A stretch of DNA of 59,815 nt from Ruminococcus sp. (lineage in GTDB: Bacteria; Bacillota; Clostridia; Oscillospirales; Ruminococcaceae). Of this stretch, positions 45,024-54,072 are shown piece by piece; positions within the stretch are counted from its first letter, which is position 1; every line of letters starts with the position of its first letter. Below the pieces are notes generated by a model, which saw only the letters and a program-made list of their open reading frames with translations, ran no database searches and was not told the origin of the DNA. Where the stretch lies: the NCBI GenBank assembly GCA_017470905.1, contig JAFUXL010000026.1, positions 1-59,815 on the forward strand, written 5' to 3'. The position numbers and the translations under genes are program-made.

Positions 45024-47573
45024 ATGAAAAAAATAACACTCGGAATTACTGCCCATGTCGATTCGGGAAAAACCACCCTCGCCGAGTCCATGCTCTACAC
45101 AACAGGAAACATAAAGAAAAAGGGAAGAGTTGACAGCGGCAATTCTTTCCTCGATACTAATTTCATCGAAAGAAACAGAGGAATAAGCATATTTTCACAT
45201 CAGGCTGAAATGACCGTGGGCGATGATGTCATAACCCTCCTCGATACCCCGGGTCACGTTGATTTTTCAGCCGAAACCGAAAGAACCATGCAGGTTCTTG
45301 ACTACGCAATACTCGTCATAAGCTGCACGGACGGCGTTCAGAGCCATACTTCAACGCTCTGGAAACTGCTTTCAAAATATGAAATACCTGTTTTTATATT
45401 CATAAACAAAACAGATTTGACGACCGCCGAACCGTCCTTCATACTCGAAAATATCCGCCGCAAGCTTTCGGAAAACTGCGCTGATTTTTCGGGTACTGAC
45501 AGCGATATATACGAAAGCTGCGCTCTTTGTTCCGAGGATATGATGAATAAATATATCGCCGATGAATTTATACCGGACGAGGATATAATAAACGCAGTCG
45601 CCGAAAGGAGAATTTTTCCGTGCTTTTTCGGCTCTGCGCTGAAAATGCAGGGAATTGAGAAATTTATATCCGCCGTTTCAAGATTTACAAGACAGCCCGA
45701 ACGACAGGAGCAGTTCGGCGCAAAGGTCTATAAAATCTCCTATGACAGCAAGGGGAGCAGGCTGACGCATATGAAAATAATGGGCGGTCAGCTTAGTGTC
45801 AGGGACGAAGTGGAATATATCTCGGACGGCGAAAAATTCAGCGAAAAAATCAGCTCCGTGAGATTTTATTCGGGGGAGAAATTCCGCACCGAAAAATCCG
45901 CCGAAGCAGGCGATATATGCGCCGTAACGGGTCTTGAAAATACATATTCGGGTCAGGGCATAGGCTTTGTGAGAAATTCCGAAAGAGCCGTGCTTGAACC
46001 CGTAATGTCCTACAGGGTGATACTCCCTGATAATATAAATCCTTTCGATGCGCTTAAGGATTTGCGGAGGCTCGAAGATACCGATCCGCAATTGCATATA
46101 GTATGGAATGAAAATTCAAAGGAAATACATATGCAGCTTATGGGTGCAGTACAGATTGAGGTGCTTACCGATATAATAAAGGAAAATTTCGGATATGACG
46201 TGATTTTTGCAAACGGCACGGTTTCATACAGGGAGACAATAAGAAATATTTCCGAGGGCGTGGGGCATTACGAACCGCTGAAGCATTATGCGGAGGTTCA
46301 TCTTCTGCTTGAACCTCTGCCGAAGGGCAGCGGTCTTGTATTCGCTGCGAAATGCCCCGAAGATGACCTTGACCGAAACTGGCAGAGATTAATTCTCACC
46401 CACCTCGAAGAAAAAACTCATGTCGGAATACTCACAGGCTCGCCAGTAACCGATATGAAAATTACCCTCATGTCGGGAAAAGCCCACCTAAAACATACCG
46501 AGGGCGGAGACTTCCGACAGGCAACCTACAGGGCAGTCCGTCAGGGGCTGAGATATGCCGAGAGCGTACTGCTTGAACCGTATTTTGAATACGAGCTTGA
46601 AATACCGTCCGAATATACGGGCAGGGCGATAGCAGATTTACAGCATATGTCCGCTGAATTTGACTCCCCCGAAACCGTGGGCGAATTTTCAATAATAAAG
46701 GGTACTGCTCCCGTCTGTGAAATAAACGGCTATTATCAGCAGGTAATAAGCTACACAAAGGGCAGAGGTCATATAAGCTACACCCCGTGCGGATACAGGG
46801 AATGCCACAATGCGGAGGAGATAATCGAAAATACAGGCTACGACTGTGACGGCGATGTCGAAAATTCTGCGGATTCCGTATTCTGCTCCCACGGAGCAGG
46901 ATTTATCGTCAAATGGAACGAGGTATACAGCCATATGCACCTTCCCTCCTGTCTCAAAAAGAAACACGAAAACGATACCCCGAAGGCAATATCCAAAAAG
47001 ACGGAAAGACCCGATGTTTCTGAAAAGGAATTAATGGAAATATTCGAGAGAACCTACGGAAAAATAAACCGTGACCCCCGAAAGGCTTTCAGCAAAACCA
47101 AAAAGGAATCGGACTATTCAAAGCCCGTAAAGCTCCCCGACTACGAAAAGCCCGATTATCTCATAGTTGACGGATATAATATAATATTTGCATGGGATAA
47201 TCTGAAGAAAGCCGCCGAAGAAAGCCTCGATGCCGCAAGGTCTGACCTGATAAATATATTATCCAATTATCAGGGATATTCGGGATATGAAATAGTACTT
47301 GTTTTCGATGCCTATAAAGTAAAGGGAAACCGCAGACATTCGGAAAAATATATAAACATAAATATAGTCTACACTCAGGAGAACGAAACCGCCGACAGCT
47401 ATATTGAGAAATTAAGCCATGACCTGTCAAAGAAACACCGTGTAAGGGTTGCTACCTCCGACAATGCCGAACAGATGATTATTTTCGGCGGCGGAGCTAT
47501 GAGAATTTCGGCGAATGAATTAAAACTCAATATCGAAAATGCCGAAAAGCAGATGAGAGAAAAAATAAAATGA
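45024..47573 (+). CDS. TetM/EF-G-like translational GTPase fused to a Rae1/YacP NYN nuclease domain
   Basis: 849 aa. Residues 1-640 follow the EF-G/ribosomal-protection layout: G1 AHVDSGKTT (10-18), switch I ERNRGIS, G3 DTPGH (74-78), G4 NKTD (128-131), G5 GSALKMQ (203-209), then domains II-V with SSVRFYSGEK and GRGHISYTPCGYRE. After a basic linker, residues 708-849 match YacP/Rae1 (DYLIVDGYNIIFAW, VLVFDAYKVKG, TQENETADSYIEKL, VATSDNAEQ), with the acidic set D716, D762, D791 and D813 of NYN nucleases. Rae1 cuts mRNA in the ribosomal A site, so the fusion probably acts on ribosomes. The true start is ATG 45024 with AAGGGGAA upstream. Tetracycline resistance is possible but not implied. Confidence 0.88.
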   Translation: MKKITLGITAHVDSGKTTLAESMLYTTGNIKKKGRVDSGNSFLDTNFIERNRGISIFSHQAEMTVGDDVITLLDTPGHVDFSAETERTMQVLDYAILVISCTDGVQSHTSTLWKLLSKYEIPVFIFINKTDLTTAEPSFILENIRRKLSENCADFSGTDSDIYESCALCSEDMMNKYIADEFIPDEDIINAVAERRIFPCFFGSALKMQGIEKFISAVSRFTRQPERQEQFGAKVYKISYDSKGSRLTHMKIMGGQLSVRDEVEYISDGEKFSEKISSVRFYSGEKFRTEKSAEAGDICAVTGLENTYSGQGIGFVRNSERAVLEPVMSYRVILPDNINPFDALKDLRRLEDTDPQLHIVWNENSKEIHMQLMGAVQIEVLTDIIKENFGYDVIFANGTVSYRETIRNISEGVGHYEPLKHYAEVHLLLEPLPKGSGLVFAAKCPEDDLDRNWQRLILTHLEEKTHVGILTGSPVTDMKITLMSGKAHLKHTEGGDFRQATYRAVRQGLRYAESVLLEPYFEYELEIPSEYTGRAIADLQHMSAEFDSPETVGEFSIIKGTAPVCEINGYYQQVISYTKGRGHISYTPCGYRECHNAEEIIENTGYDCDGDVENSADSVFCSHGAGFIVKWNEVYSHMHLPSCLKKKHENDTPKAISKKTERPDVSEKELMEIFERTYGKINRDPRKAFSKTKKESDYSKPVKLPDYEKPDYLIVDGYNIIFAWDNLKKAAEESLDAARSDLINILSNYQGYSGYEIVLVFDAYKVKGNRRHSEKYININIVYTQENETADSYIEKLSHDLSKKHRVRVATSDNAEQMIIFGGGAMRISANELKLNIENAEKQMREKIK

Positions 47574-47650
47574 TTTCTGGCAATCATGTGTTCCGCACAC
47601 ATATGACAGGCGAAACAGAGAAAAAATAACTCGCTTATTTTTGTACCGCC

Positions 47651-47679
47651 TTGACATTTTTTTCATAAGGGTATATAAT
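47651..47679 (+). promoter_or_regulatory. Consensus promoter of the phosphonate operon
   Basis: TTGACA (47651-47656), 17 bp, TATAAT (47674-47679): a perfect sigma-A promoter. The leader of about 95 nt contains a weak hairpin (ACGGTT with AAGCCGT, near 47694-47719). Confidence 0.85.
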
Positions 47680-47779
47680 AAATAAGTAACTACGGTTAAA
47701 CAGGCTGAAAAGCCGTAATCCCCCCAAATAAAACGGGAAAATTAATATAAAATTTTTTATCCGCAAAAGGAGATAAGCA

Positions 47780-49075
47780 ATGAAAACAGTTTACACCTGC
47801 TTCTGCACAGACGTAATTCACGAGGGACACCTCAATATAATACGCAGAGCAAAAGAATACGGCGATGTTATTGTCGGAATACTAAGCGATGAAGCTATGG
47901 TAAAATATAACCGTTTCCCCACCGTTTCATTTGAAGAGAGAGTGAAAATGGTCGAGGACATAGAGGAAGTCTCAAAAACTGTCGTTCAGGAAACCGTCCT
48001 CTATGACGATATAATTGACCAAATCCGCCCCGATTATGTAATTCACGGCGACAACTGGAACAGCGGCCCGATGAAAGCCATAAGGAACAGAGTTGAGAAA
48101 AAGCTTTCGGAATACGGCGGTCAGATTATTGACGCACCCTACACCTATAACGAAAACGTCCACCGCATAGACATGAGAATAAAGGAAAAGCTCGCTATGC
48201 CCGAATTTCGCAGAAAAAGACTGAGACAGGCTATAAAGCTTCGTGGAATTGTAAAGGCTCTCGAAGTACACAGCGGTCTCACGGGTCTTATCGCCGAAAA
48301 GACCTTTGTCGAGAATAACGGCGAATTTGACCAGTTTGACGCAATGTGGATAAGCTCCCTGTGCGACTCCACCGCAAAGGGCAAGCCCGATATTGAACTT
48401 GTCGATATGACATCACGTTTCCGCACCATTGAGGACGTTATGGAGGTAACTACAAAGCCGATAATCTTTGACGGCGATACGGGCGGACTTGCCGAGCATT
48501 TCGTCTATACTGTGAGAAGTCTCGAAAGAATGGGCGTTTCGGCGGTCATAATCGAGGACAAAATGGGTCTGAAAAAAAATTCCCTCTTCGGCACGGACGT
48601 TAAGCAGACACAGGACAGCATTGAGCATTTCTGCGAAAAAATAAGAGCAGGAAAGAAAGTCCAGCTCACTAAAAGCTTCATGATAATCGCAAGAATTGAA
48701 AGCCTTATTCTTGAACAGGGCATGGAAGATGCCCTCGAAAGGGCATTCGCCTATGTAGATGCGGGTGCGGACGGCATCATGATACACAGCAGAAAGAAGT
48801 CCCCCGACGAGATACTCGAATTTTGCGACAAATTCCGTGAGAAAAATACGGATACACCCATAGTTGTAGTGCCTACTACATTCAATACAATCACGGAGAG
48901 CGAACTTAAAGAACACGGCGTTAATGTCGTCATATATGCAAATCAGCTTACAAGAAGCGCATTCCCCGCAATGGAGAATACCGCAAAACAGATACTTATT
49001 CACCACCGTGCAAAGGAAGTCGATGACAGCCTTATGCCCATAAAGGAGATAATCTCCCTTATTGACGAACTTTAA
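47780..49075 (+). CDS. PEP mutase with N-terminal HxGH nucleotidyltransferase domain
   Basis: Rearranges phosphoenolpyruvate to phosphonopyruvate, forming the C-P bond that starts nearly all phosphonate pathways. 431 aa. Residues 1-135 form a cytidylyltransferase-like domain with HEGH (14-17) and GDNWNSGPMKA. Residues 145-431 are the mutase: DGDTGG (231-236) and the defining EDKxGxKxNS motif (259-268), which separates true mutases from isocitrate-lyase relatives. The nucleotidyltransferase lacks a clear C-terminal ISTT-like motif (the segment reads ENVHRIDMRIKEK), so its activity is uncertain. This two-domain layout is known for AepX-type proteins. First gene of the operon; AAAGGAG before ATG. 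Confidence 0.93.
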   Translation: MKTVYTCFCTDVIHEGHLNIIRRAKEYGDVIVGILSDEAMVKYNRFPTVSFEERVKMVEDIEEVSKTVVQETVLYDDIIDQIRPDYVIHGDNWNSGPMKAIRNRVEKKLSEYGGQIIDAPYTYNENVHRIDMRIKEKLAMPEFRRKRLRQAIKLRGIVKALEVHSGLTGLIAEKTFVENNGEFDQFDAMWISSLCDSTAKGKPDIELVDMTSRFRTIEDVMEVTTKPIIFDGDTGGLAEHFVYTVRSLERMGVSAVIIEDKMGLKKNSLFGTDVKQTQDSIEHFCEKIRAGKKVQLTKSFMIIARIESLILEQGMEDALERAFAYVDAGADGIMIHSRKKSPDEILEFCDKFREKNTDTPIVVVPTTFNTITESELKEHGVNVVIYANQLTRSAFPAMENTAKQILIHHRAKEVDDSLMPIKEIISLIDEL

Positions 49076-49088
49076 AATTGGTGATGAT

Positions 49089-49814
49089 ATGCAGCTTGTT
49101 ATATTATCGGATATACACGGAAATGTCTCCGCCCTCAAAAGCGTATTGAATGACGTTTATAAAAATTATTCCCCCGACAGCATAGCACTTCTGGGCGATT
49201 TTATTGACTATGGTATGCGTTCGGATAAAGTCATAGAAATCATAAAAAGTCTCAGTACTCCCGTGATATGCAATATATGGGGAAATCACGAAAGGGCGGT
49301 AGTCGAAAGGGATTATTCGCATTTTTCATCACCGAGGGGTGCGGTATCGGCTGAAAACACAAGGAAAAATTTATCAGCCTCCTCGATTGAATATCTCGAA
49401 AAGCTTTCGGGCAGATGCGGATATGAAGAATTTGAATTTGCAGGAATGAAATTCCTCGCCGTACACGGAAGTCTCAGAGACCCGTACTGGAAAGCCATAT
49501 TTCCGGACGGGGATTTTGACGGATATGAAAAATATGACTATGTGCTTTCGGGTCACAGCCATTATGCACACGCATTTCCAGTTTTCTATCCTGCCGAAAA
49601 TCCCGCATACAGGAATAAAAAACGCACGTTTTTCATAAATCCGGGGTCGGTCGGTCAGCCGAGAAATCATGACCCACGGGCGCAGTATGCCGTCCTTGAT
49701 ACCGAAAAGGGAGTTTTTCTTCTTGCAAGCGAATATGATATAAAATACGAACAAAGTCTTTTCACTGATGACGTTGACCCGTTCTACAGCAGGAGACTTG
49801 AAAAAGGAGTGTAA
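49089..49814 (+). CDS. Calcineurin-like metallophosphoesterase
   Basis: 241 aa. LSDIHGN (D-x-H), GDFIDYG (GDxxD), WGNHE (GNHE), and SGHSHYAH with the late His pair give the full metallophosphoesterase signature with two metal sites. Closest in style to YfcE/ApaH-like phosphodiesterases. Within this operon it may remove phosphate from a phosphonate intermediate or cleave a nucleotide-activated donor; this is inference. The start at 49089 follows GGTGAT and is 13 nt after pepM. Tight spacing (2 nt) to the next gene. Confidence 0.85.
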   Translation: MQLVILSDIHGNVSALKSVLNDVYKNYSPDSIALLGDFIDYGMRSDKVIEIIKSLSTPVICNIWGNHERAVVERDYSHFSSPRGAVSAENTRKNLSASSIEYLEKLSGRCGYEEFEFAGMKFLAVHGSLRDPYWKAIFPDGDFDGYEKYDYVLSGHSHYAHAFPVFYPAENPAYRNKKRTFFINPGSVGQPRNHDPRAQYAVLDTEKGVFLLASEYDIKYEQSLFTDDVDPFYSRRLEKGV

Positions 49815-49816
49815 AA

Positions 49817-50818
49817 ATGAAAGCTTTATACGTTATAAGCGGTGCTGCGGGTATGACGGGAAACGAACTCGCAAGACAGATTTTGAACGGAAACAAAGGC
49901 GCAGTTATCGGTTTTGACAATTTTTTCTGTTCCTCAATGGACACCATAGAGGATATAGTCGGAAACGATAATTTTGACTTTTTTCAGTATGATATAAATT
50001 CAGCCGCACAAATGGCTGAAATACAGTATCTTGTAAACAGGAGAAAATCAGATTTCGACAGGGTTTATTATATAAACTGCGCCGCCGTAGTCCATACAGA
50101 ATATTTCTATTATGTGAATACTACCTACGACACGAATGTAAACGGCATGAGAGTATTTTTACAGCAGGCAATAGCCGTGGGCGCAGATGCATATATAAAC
50201 TGCTCAACCTCCGAAGTCTATTCAATGCAGTCATTCGCAGAGGGCGGAGTTAAAGAAAGCGATTTTCTCTTAATGGCAGATGCGGAACACAGTCAGAGGA
50301 CAAGCTACGCAACAGGAAAACTACTTACGGAATTTTTCATGAAGGATGCAGCCGACAACGGTCTTATAAAGGGGTGTTCGATTAGATTTGCAAATGTCTA
50401 CAGCAAGAACGAAAGATTTGCAAAGCATATTCTTCCGCATATCGTGACAAGCCTTTCCGAAACGGGCAGGGTCGTTCTCCTCGAAAATTCAAAGAAAAAT
50501 AAAAGGACTTTCCTGCATAACAACGACAGCTGTGCATCTGTGCTCAAGCTTCTCGAAACTCCGCAGGCACTTGACGGCACTGTCTATAATGTAGCCACAG
50601 ACGAGGAAATTTCTATCATAGACCTTGTGTATCTCATAGGTGAAAAGCTCGGCATTGAAAAGCCTGAGATAATTTTTGAGGGCTACCGTGAGTCAGACCC
50701 CGAAAGACGTGTGCTGAATACGGAAAAAATCCGCTCACGCACGGGCTGGAAGCCCGAAATATCTCTCTCCGAGGGTATTGACATGATAATACAGTACAGA
50801 AAAGAGAACTGCAAATGA
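49817..50818 (+). CDS. NAD-dependent epimerase/dehydratase (extended SDR)
   Basis: 333 aa. Rossmann GxxGxxG at residues 9-15 (GAAGMTG), catalytic S/T around NCSTSEVY and Y164-x3-K168 (SYATGK). Extended SDRs of this type act on nucleotide sugars such as UDP- or CDP-linked donors. In context it probably supplies the sugar part of the surface polymer, or modifies the activated phosphonate. Its stop overlaps the next start as ATGA, indicating coupled translation. Confidence 0.87.
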   Translation: MKALYVISGAAGMTGNELARQILNGNKGAVIGFDNFFCSSMDTIEDIVGNDNFDFFQYDINSAAQMAEIQYLVNRRKSDFDRVYYINCAAVVHTEYFYYVNTTYDTNVNGMRVFLQQAIAVGADAYINCSTSEVYSMQSFAEGGVKESDFLLMADAEHSQRTSYATGKLLTEFFMKDAADNGLIKGCSIRFANVYSKNERFAKHILPHIVTSLSETGRVVLLENSKKNKRTFLHNNDSCASVLKLLETPQALDGTVYNVATDEEISIIDLVYLIGEKLGIEKPEIIFEGYRESDPERRVLNTEKIRSRTGWKPEISLSEGIDMIIQYRKENCK

Positions 50819-51567
50819 AAAAAGCCTTTATAACCACCGCTGCCGGCATGGCGACAAGATTTTCCGCATCGCTGCCTGCTCCCGTCCCGAAATGCATATA
50901 CACGGACAACAAGCCCGAAAATACCCTGCTTTACAGACTGGTATCCCTTGCGGAGGATTTTGACAGGATAGTAATTGTCACGGGCTTTATGGAAGATAAT
51001 ATCAAAGAATATGCCGAAAAATATCTCCCGAAAGAGATACTTGACAAAACCGTTTTTGTAAGCAATGAACAATATGCGCAGTACGGTTCGGGCTGGAGCC
51101 TGTATCTCGGACTTAAAGCCCTCGAAAATTCGGATGAAAAATACGATGATATAATTTTTGCGGAGGGAGATTTGTATTTCAGCCGTGAGGATTTTGAAAA
51201 AATATGCATAAGCAGGAATGATGTCATAACCGTGAACAATGAACCGATTGAGGCTAAAAAAGCCGTGGCACTCTATTTCGATACGGACAGCAGACCGCAC
51301 TATATATATGACACACATCACGGCACACTCGAAATAAACGAACCGTTCACGGGGATATACAATTCCGCACAGATATGGAAATTCCGTGATGCGGATAAGA
51401 TTTTCCGCATAATGAACGAAATGGGCGAAAAGGCTCATCAGGGTACAAATCTTGTGCTGATAAACCATTATTATCGTGACTGCGAAAATATTGAAATTAT
51501 CCGCATGAATACATGGGTAAACTGCAACACAACGGAGGATTTCAAAAAACTGGACTTTAACTATTAA
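50815..51567 (+). CDS. LicC/PntC-like nucleotidyltransferase
   Basis: 250 aa. The N-terminal AAGMATRF (9-16) is the sugar-nucleotidyltransferase signature AAGxGxRF with a changed spacing, followed by PKCIY, VIVTGFMEDN, NEQYAQYGSGWSLYLGLKAL, FAEGDLYFS, and NVNT-like NTWVNCNTTEDF at the end. This pattern (NEKYxxYxNxxSLYL) is that of LicC choline-phosphate cytidylyltransferases, a group that includes the phosphonate cytidylyltransferase PntC. It probably makes a CDP-phosphonate. One C-terminal motif suggests a metal site DxD is replaced by EGD. Start by ATGA overlap with the epimerase gene. Confidence 0.85.
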   Translation: MKKAFITTAAGMATRFSASLPAPVPKCIYTDNKPENTLLYRLVSLAEDFDRIVIVTGFMEDNIKEYAEKYLPKEILDKTVFVSNEQYAQYGSGWSLYLGLKALENSDEKYDDIIFAEGDLYFSREDFEKICISRNDVITVNNEPIEAKKAVALYFDTDSRPHYIYDTHHGTLEINEPFTGIYNSAQIWKFRDADKIFRIMNEMGEKAHQGTNLVLINHYYRDCENIEIIRMNTWVNCNTTEDFKKLDFNY

Positions 51568-51569
51568 TT

Positions 51570-51607
51570 CATAATTCTTAATTCATAATTCATAATTAAG
51601 AATTATG
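51570..51607. repeat. AT-rich palindrome inside the phosphonate operon
   Basis: CATAATTCTTAAT / ATTAAGAATTATG, perfect 13-bp arms, just after the nucleotidyltransferase stop. Shares CATAATTCATAATT with 1579-1592. It splits the operon into two parts and could be an mRNA processing site or the remnant of a mobile repeat. Confidence 0.55.
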
Positions 51608-51677
51608 CTTTCAGACGAAAAATTATATCTCTTTATTGTAACGCAGATGTATAAATATTAATAACCAGGAGGATATT

Positions 51678-52838
51678 ATGCTTGAAGAAAAATTACTGCT
51701 TTTGACTAAGCATGAAAAAACCAAAATAATGATAATCGGTCTCGGCAGCGTGGGAAATTATCTGCTTGACTATCTCCTCTCAACAGGTGATGAGAATATC
51801 GAGATAATTACCGCAGGAAGAAATGCCGAAAAAATGCAGTGCGATGTAAATATCGCAAGGGTTTCATCTCTTATCCGCCGTCAGAACAGGACAAATGTAA
51901 TCGTAGAGGGCGGAGTTGACCTCGAAAATATCGACAGCATTGCGGAATGTCTCGAAAAACATCAGCCCGATATTATCGTCAATACAAGCCGTGTGTATGC
52001 AGGTCTTAAATACGGCTCAATCTCATGGAAAAACGTCAGGGCTTACGGTATCTGGATACCGCTTTCGATAAAATACATCAGGAATATAATGCTCGCCTAC
52101 AAGAAAGCCGACTGCAAGGCGATAGTTATAAATACGTCATACTCGGACGGCACTATCCCGTGGCTTAAATGTTCGGGAGTTCCCTATCCCGATTTCGGCA
52201 GCGGAAACCTCAACCACCTGCTCCCGAGAATTAAATTCGCTGTTGCAGCCGAAAAAGGCATATCCGATTTCTGGAATATAAATGCCGCAATCGCAACAGC
52301 TCATTTCCACGATGTAGTCATAAGCAAGGAGGGTCAGAACGAGGGCGTTCCCCAACTTCTGAGAGTTTTCTACAAAGACAGGGAAATTGAAATAAACCAG
52401 GACGATATACTCAAAAAGGCTGTAATCTCAATGCCCGTTGACGCTAAGAGAAATATGATGAACGCATCAAGCAATTTCGATATTATACAATGCATTCTCC
52501 GTGCGGTAAGGACAGGCTCGGAGGAGATTTTCCACTCCCCCGGAGCATTCGGCGAGATAGGCGGCTATCCCGTATTCGTTGACGGTGCGCTTCTCACAGC
52601 CAAGATAGATACCTCTGTTTTCAGCATGGAAGAAATGCGTGAAAAGAACAGACAGTCCCTCTATCTTGACGGTATAGAGAGAATTGAAAACAGCTGCATG
52701 ACCTATACGGACGAACTCATAAACAAGACAAAGCGTGCATTTTCCGCAGACCTCCCGAAGACCGTCCATTTCGATGAAATTGACCGTGCGGCAGACTATA
52801 TAATAAAAAATATAATCGAACCGCAGCTCAGAAGATAA
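51678..52838 (+). CDS. Rossmann-fold protein of unknown function in the phosphonate operon
   Basis: 386 aa. GLGSVGNYL (21-29) is a GxGxxG dinucleotide-binding motif, followed by an acidic or amide strand end AGRNAEKMQ and VNTSRVYAG. Later parts (SGVPYPDFGSGNLNHLLPRIKFAV, HSPGAFGEIGGYPVFVDG) do not match a family I can name; the general shape is of saccharopine-dehydrogenase or homoserine-dehydrogenase type. In place next to the decarboxylase it could reduce or oxidise phosphonoacetaldehyde, replacing the missing aminotransferase. AGGAGG before ATG. Confidence 0.7.
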   Translation: MLEEKLLLLTKHEKTKIMIIGLGSVGNYLLDYLLSTGDENIEIITAGRNAEKMQCDVNIARVSSLIRRQNRTNVIVEGGVDLENIDSIAECLEKHQPDIIVNTSRVYAGLKYGSISWKNVRAYGIWIPLSIKYIRNIMLAYKKADCKAIVINTSYSDGTIPWLKCSGVPYPDFGSGNLNHLLPRIKFAVAAEKGISDFWNINAAIATAHFHDVVISKEGQNEGVPQLLRVFYKDREIEINQDDILKKAVISMPVDAKRNMMNASSNFDIIQCILRAVRTGSEEIFHSPGAFGEIGGYPVFVDGALLTAKIDTSVFSMEEMREKNRQSLYLDGIERIENSCMTYTDELINKTKRAFSADLPKTVHFDEIDRAADYIIKNIIEPQLRR

Positions 52839-52847
52839 GGAGTTAAT

Positions 52848-53972
52848 ATGAAGGCTGAAAAACTCGCCGAAATAATCGGCTCGGAATTTTATACGGGCGT
52901 TCCCGACTCACAGCTGAAAGCCCTCTGCAATTATCTGATTAATACCTACGGCACAGACCCTAAACACCATATAATCGCCGCAAACGAGGGAAACTGCACC
53001 GCTGTCGCCGCAGGCTATCACCTTGCAACAGGAAAAATCCCCGTTGTGTATATGCAAAATTCAGGGGAAGGCAATATCATAAATCCCCTTGCATCACTTT
53101 TGAGCGATAAGGTATATGCTATACCGACCGTGTTTATAATAGGCTGGAGGGGCGAACCGAATGTCCATGACGAACCCCAGCATATATATCAGGGTGAAGT
53201 CACAGTTAAGCTCATGGAGGATATGGACGTCGAGACTTTCATAATCGGAAAGGATACTGCCGATGATGAGGCAGTATCCGCTATGGAGCATTTCAGGACT
53301 GTTCTCGGCAAGGGAAAATGCGCTGCGTTTATCGTCCGCAAGGGTGCGCTCTCATACGATGAAAAGGTAATTTACAAAAATGACAACAAAATGCTCCGTG
53401 AGGATATAATCAGCCATATCACAGCCGTTTCGGGCGATGACCCGATAGTCTCCACCACGGGAAAGACAAGCCGTGAGCTTTTTGAAATACGGGAAGCGAA
53501 CTCACAGCCGCATAAATTTGATTTCTTAACAGTCGGCTCTATGGGTCACAGCTCGTCAATTGCCCTCGGAATAGCCATAAACAAGCCCGGTACAAAAATA
53601 TGGTGCATTGACGGTGACGGCGCAGCCCTTATGCATATGGGTGCTATGGCGGTCATAGGCTCGGTAAATCCGAAAAATCTCGTGCATATCATCATAAACA
53701 ACGGCGCACATGAGACAGTAGGCGGTATGCCTACCGTGGCGAATGATATAAATATAACAGGTATCGCCAAATCCTGCGGCTATCAGTACGCCGTTTCCGC
53801 CGACAGCTTTGAAAGCCTTGACAGAGAACTCAAAGCCGCAAGGGAGAGAAACTCTTTGAGCCTTATCGAAGTGAAATGCTCGATAGGAGCAAGGGACGAC
53901 CTCGGCAGACCTACCACAACAGCCCTCGAAAATAAAAGGAATTTCATGGAATATTTAGAAAATCTCGGATAA
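52848..53972 (+). CDS. Phosphonopyruvate decarboxylase
   Basis: TPP enzyme that turns phosphonopyruvate into phosphonoacetaldehyde, making the unfavourable PEP mutase step proceed. 374 aa, the short AepY/Ppd form. The catalytic Glu47 lies in AANEGNC, phosphonate-pocket residues in MQNSGEGN and WRGEPNVHDEPQH (the latter diagnostic for the family), and the TPP-Mg motif is GDGAALMHMGAMAVIG...NNGAHETVGG (256-293). Nine bases after the preceding gene with AAGGAG upstream. The pair of PEP mutase and this enzyme makes the pathway assignment firm. Confidence 0.94.
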   Translation: MKAEKLAEIIGSEFYTGVPDSQLKALCNYLINTYGTDPKHHIIAANEGNCTAVAAGYHLATGKIPVVYMQNSGEGNIINPLASLLSDKVYAIPTVFIIGWRGEPNVHDEPQHIYQGEVTVKLMEDMDVETFIIGKDTADDEAVSAMEHFRTVLGKGKCAAFIVRKGALSYDEKVIYKNDNKMLREDIISHITAVSGDDPIVSTTGKTSRELFEIREANSQPHKFDFLTVGSMGHSSSIALGIAINKPGTKIWCIDGDGAALMHMGAMAVIGSVNPKNLVHIIINNGAHETVGGMPTVANDINITGIAKSCGYQYAVSADSFESLDRELKAARERNSLSLIEVKCSIGARDDLGRPTTTALENKRNFMEYLENLG

Positions 53973-53986
53973 TCAATGCTTTTGGA

Positions 53987-54015
53987 TTGACAGAGAGATG
54001 TAATTGTGATAAAAT
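53987..54015 (+). promoter_or_regulatory. Second promoter of the phosphonate region
   Basis: TTGACA (53987-53992), 17 bp, TAAAAT (54010-54015) with extended TGA. Drives the small membrane protein and the YidC fusion. Confidence 0.75.
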
Positions 54016-54031
54016 ATATTGAAAACTTTAT

Positions 54032-54053
54032 TTCCCTCGCTGCGGCGGGGGAA
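54032..54053 (+). other. Leader hairpin before the small membrane protein
   Basis: TTCCCTCGC-TGCG-GCGGGGGAA, 9 pairs with one wobble, directly upstream of the GGAGG site. It may terminate transcription from the upstream operon or modulate translation. Confidence 0.5.
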
Positions 54054-54072
54054 TTTAACGGAGGAAAATAAA

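Noticed and set aside
45024-47573. Call as a tetracycline-resistance gene
   Set aside because: The fold is TetM-like, but the NYN fusion and lack of a mobile context make a dedicated resistance role unsupported.
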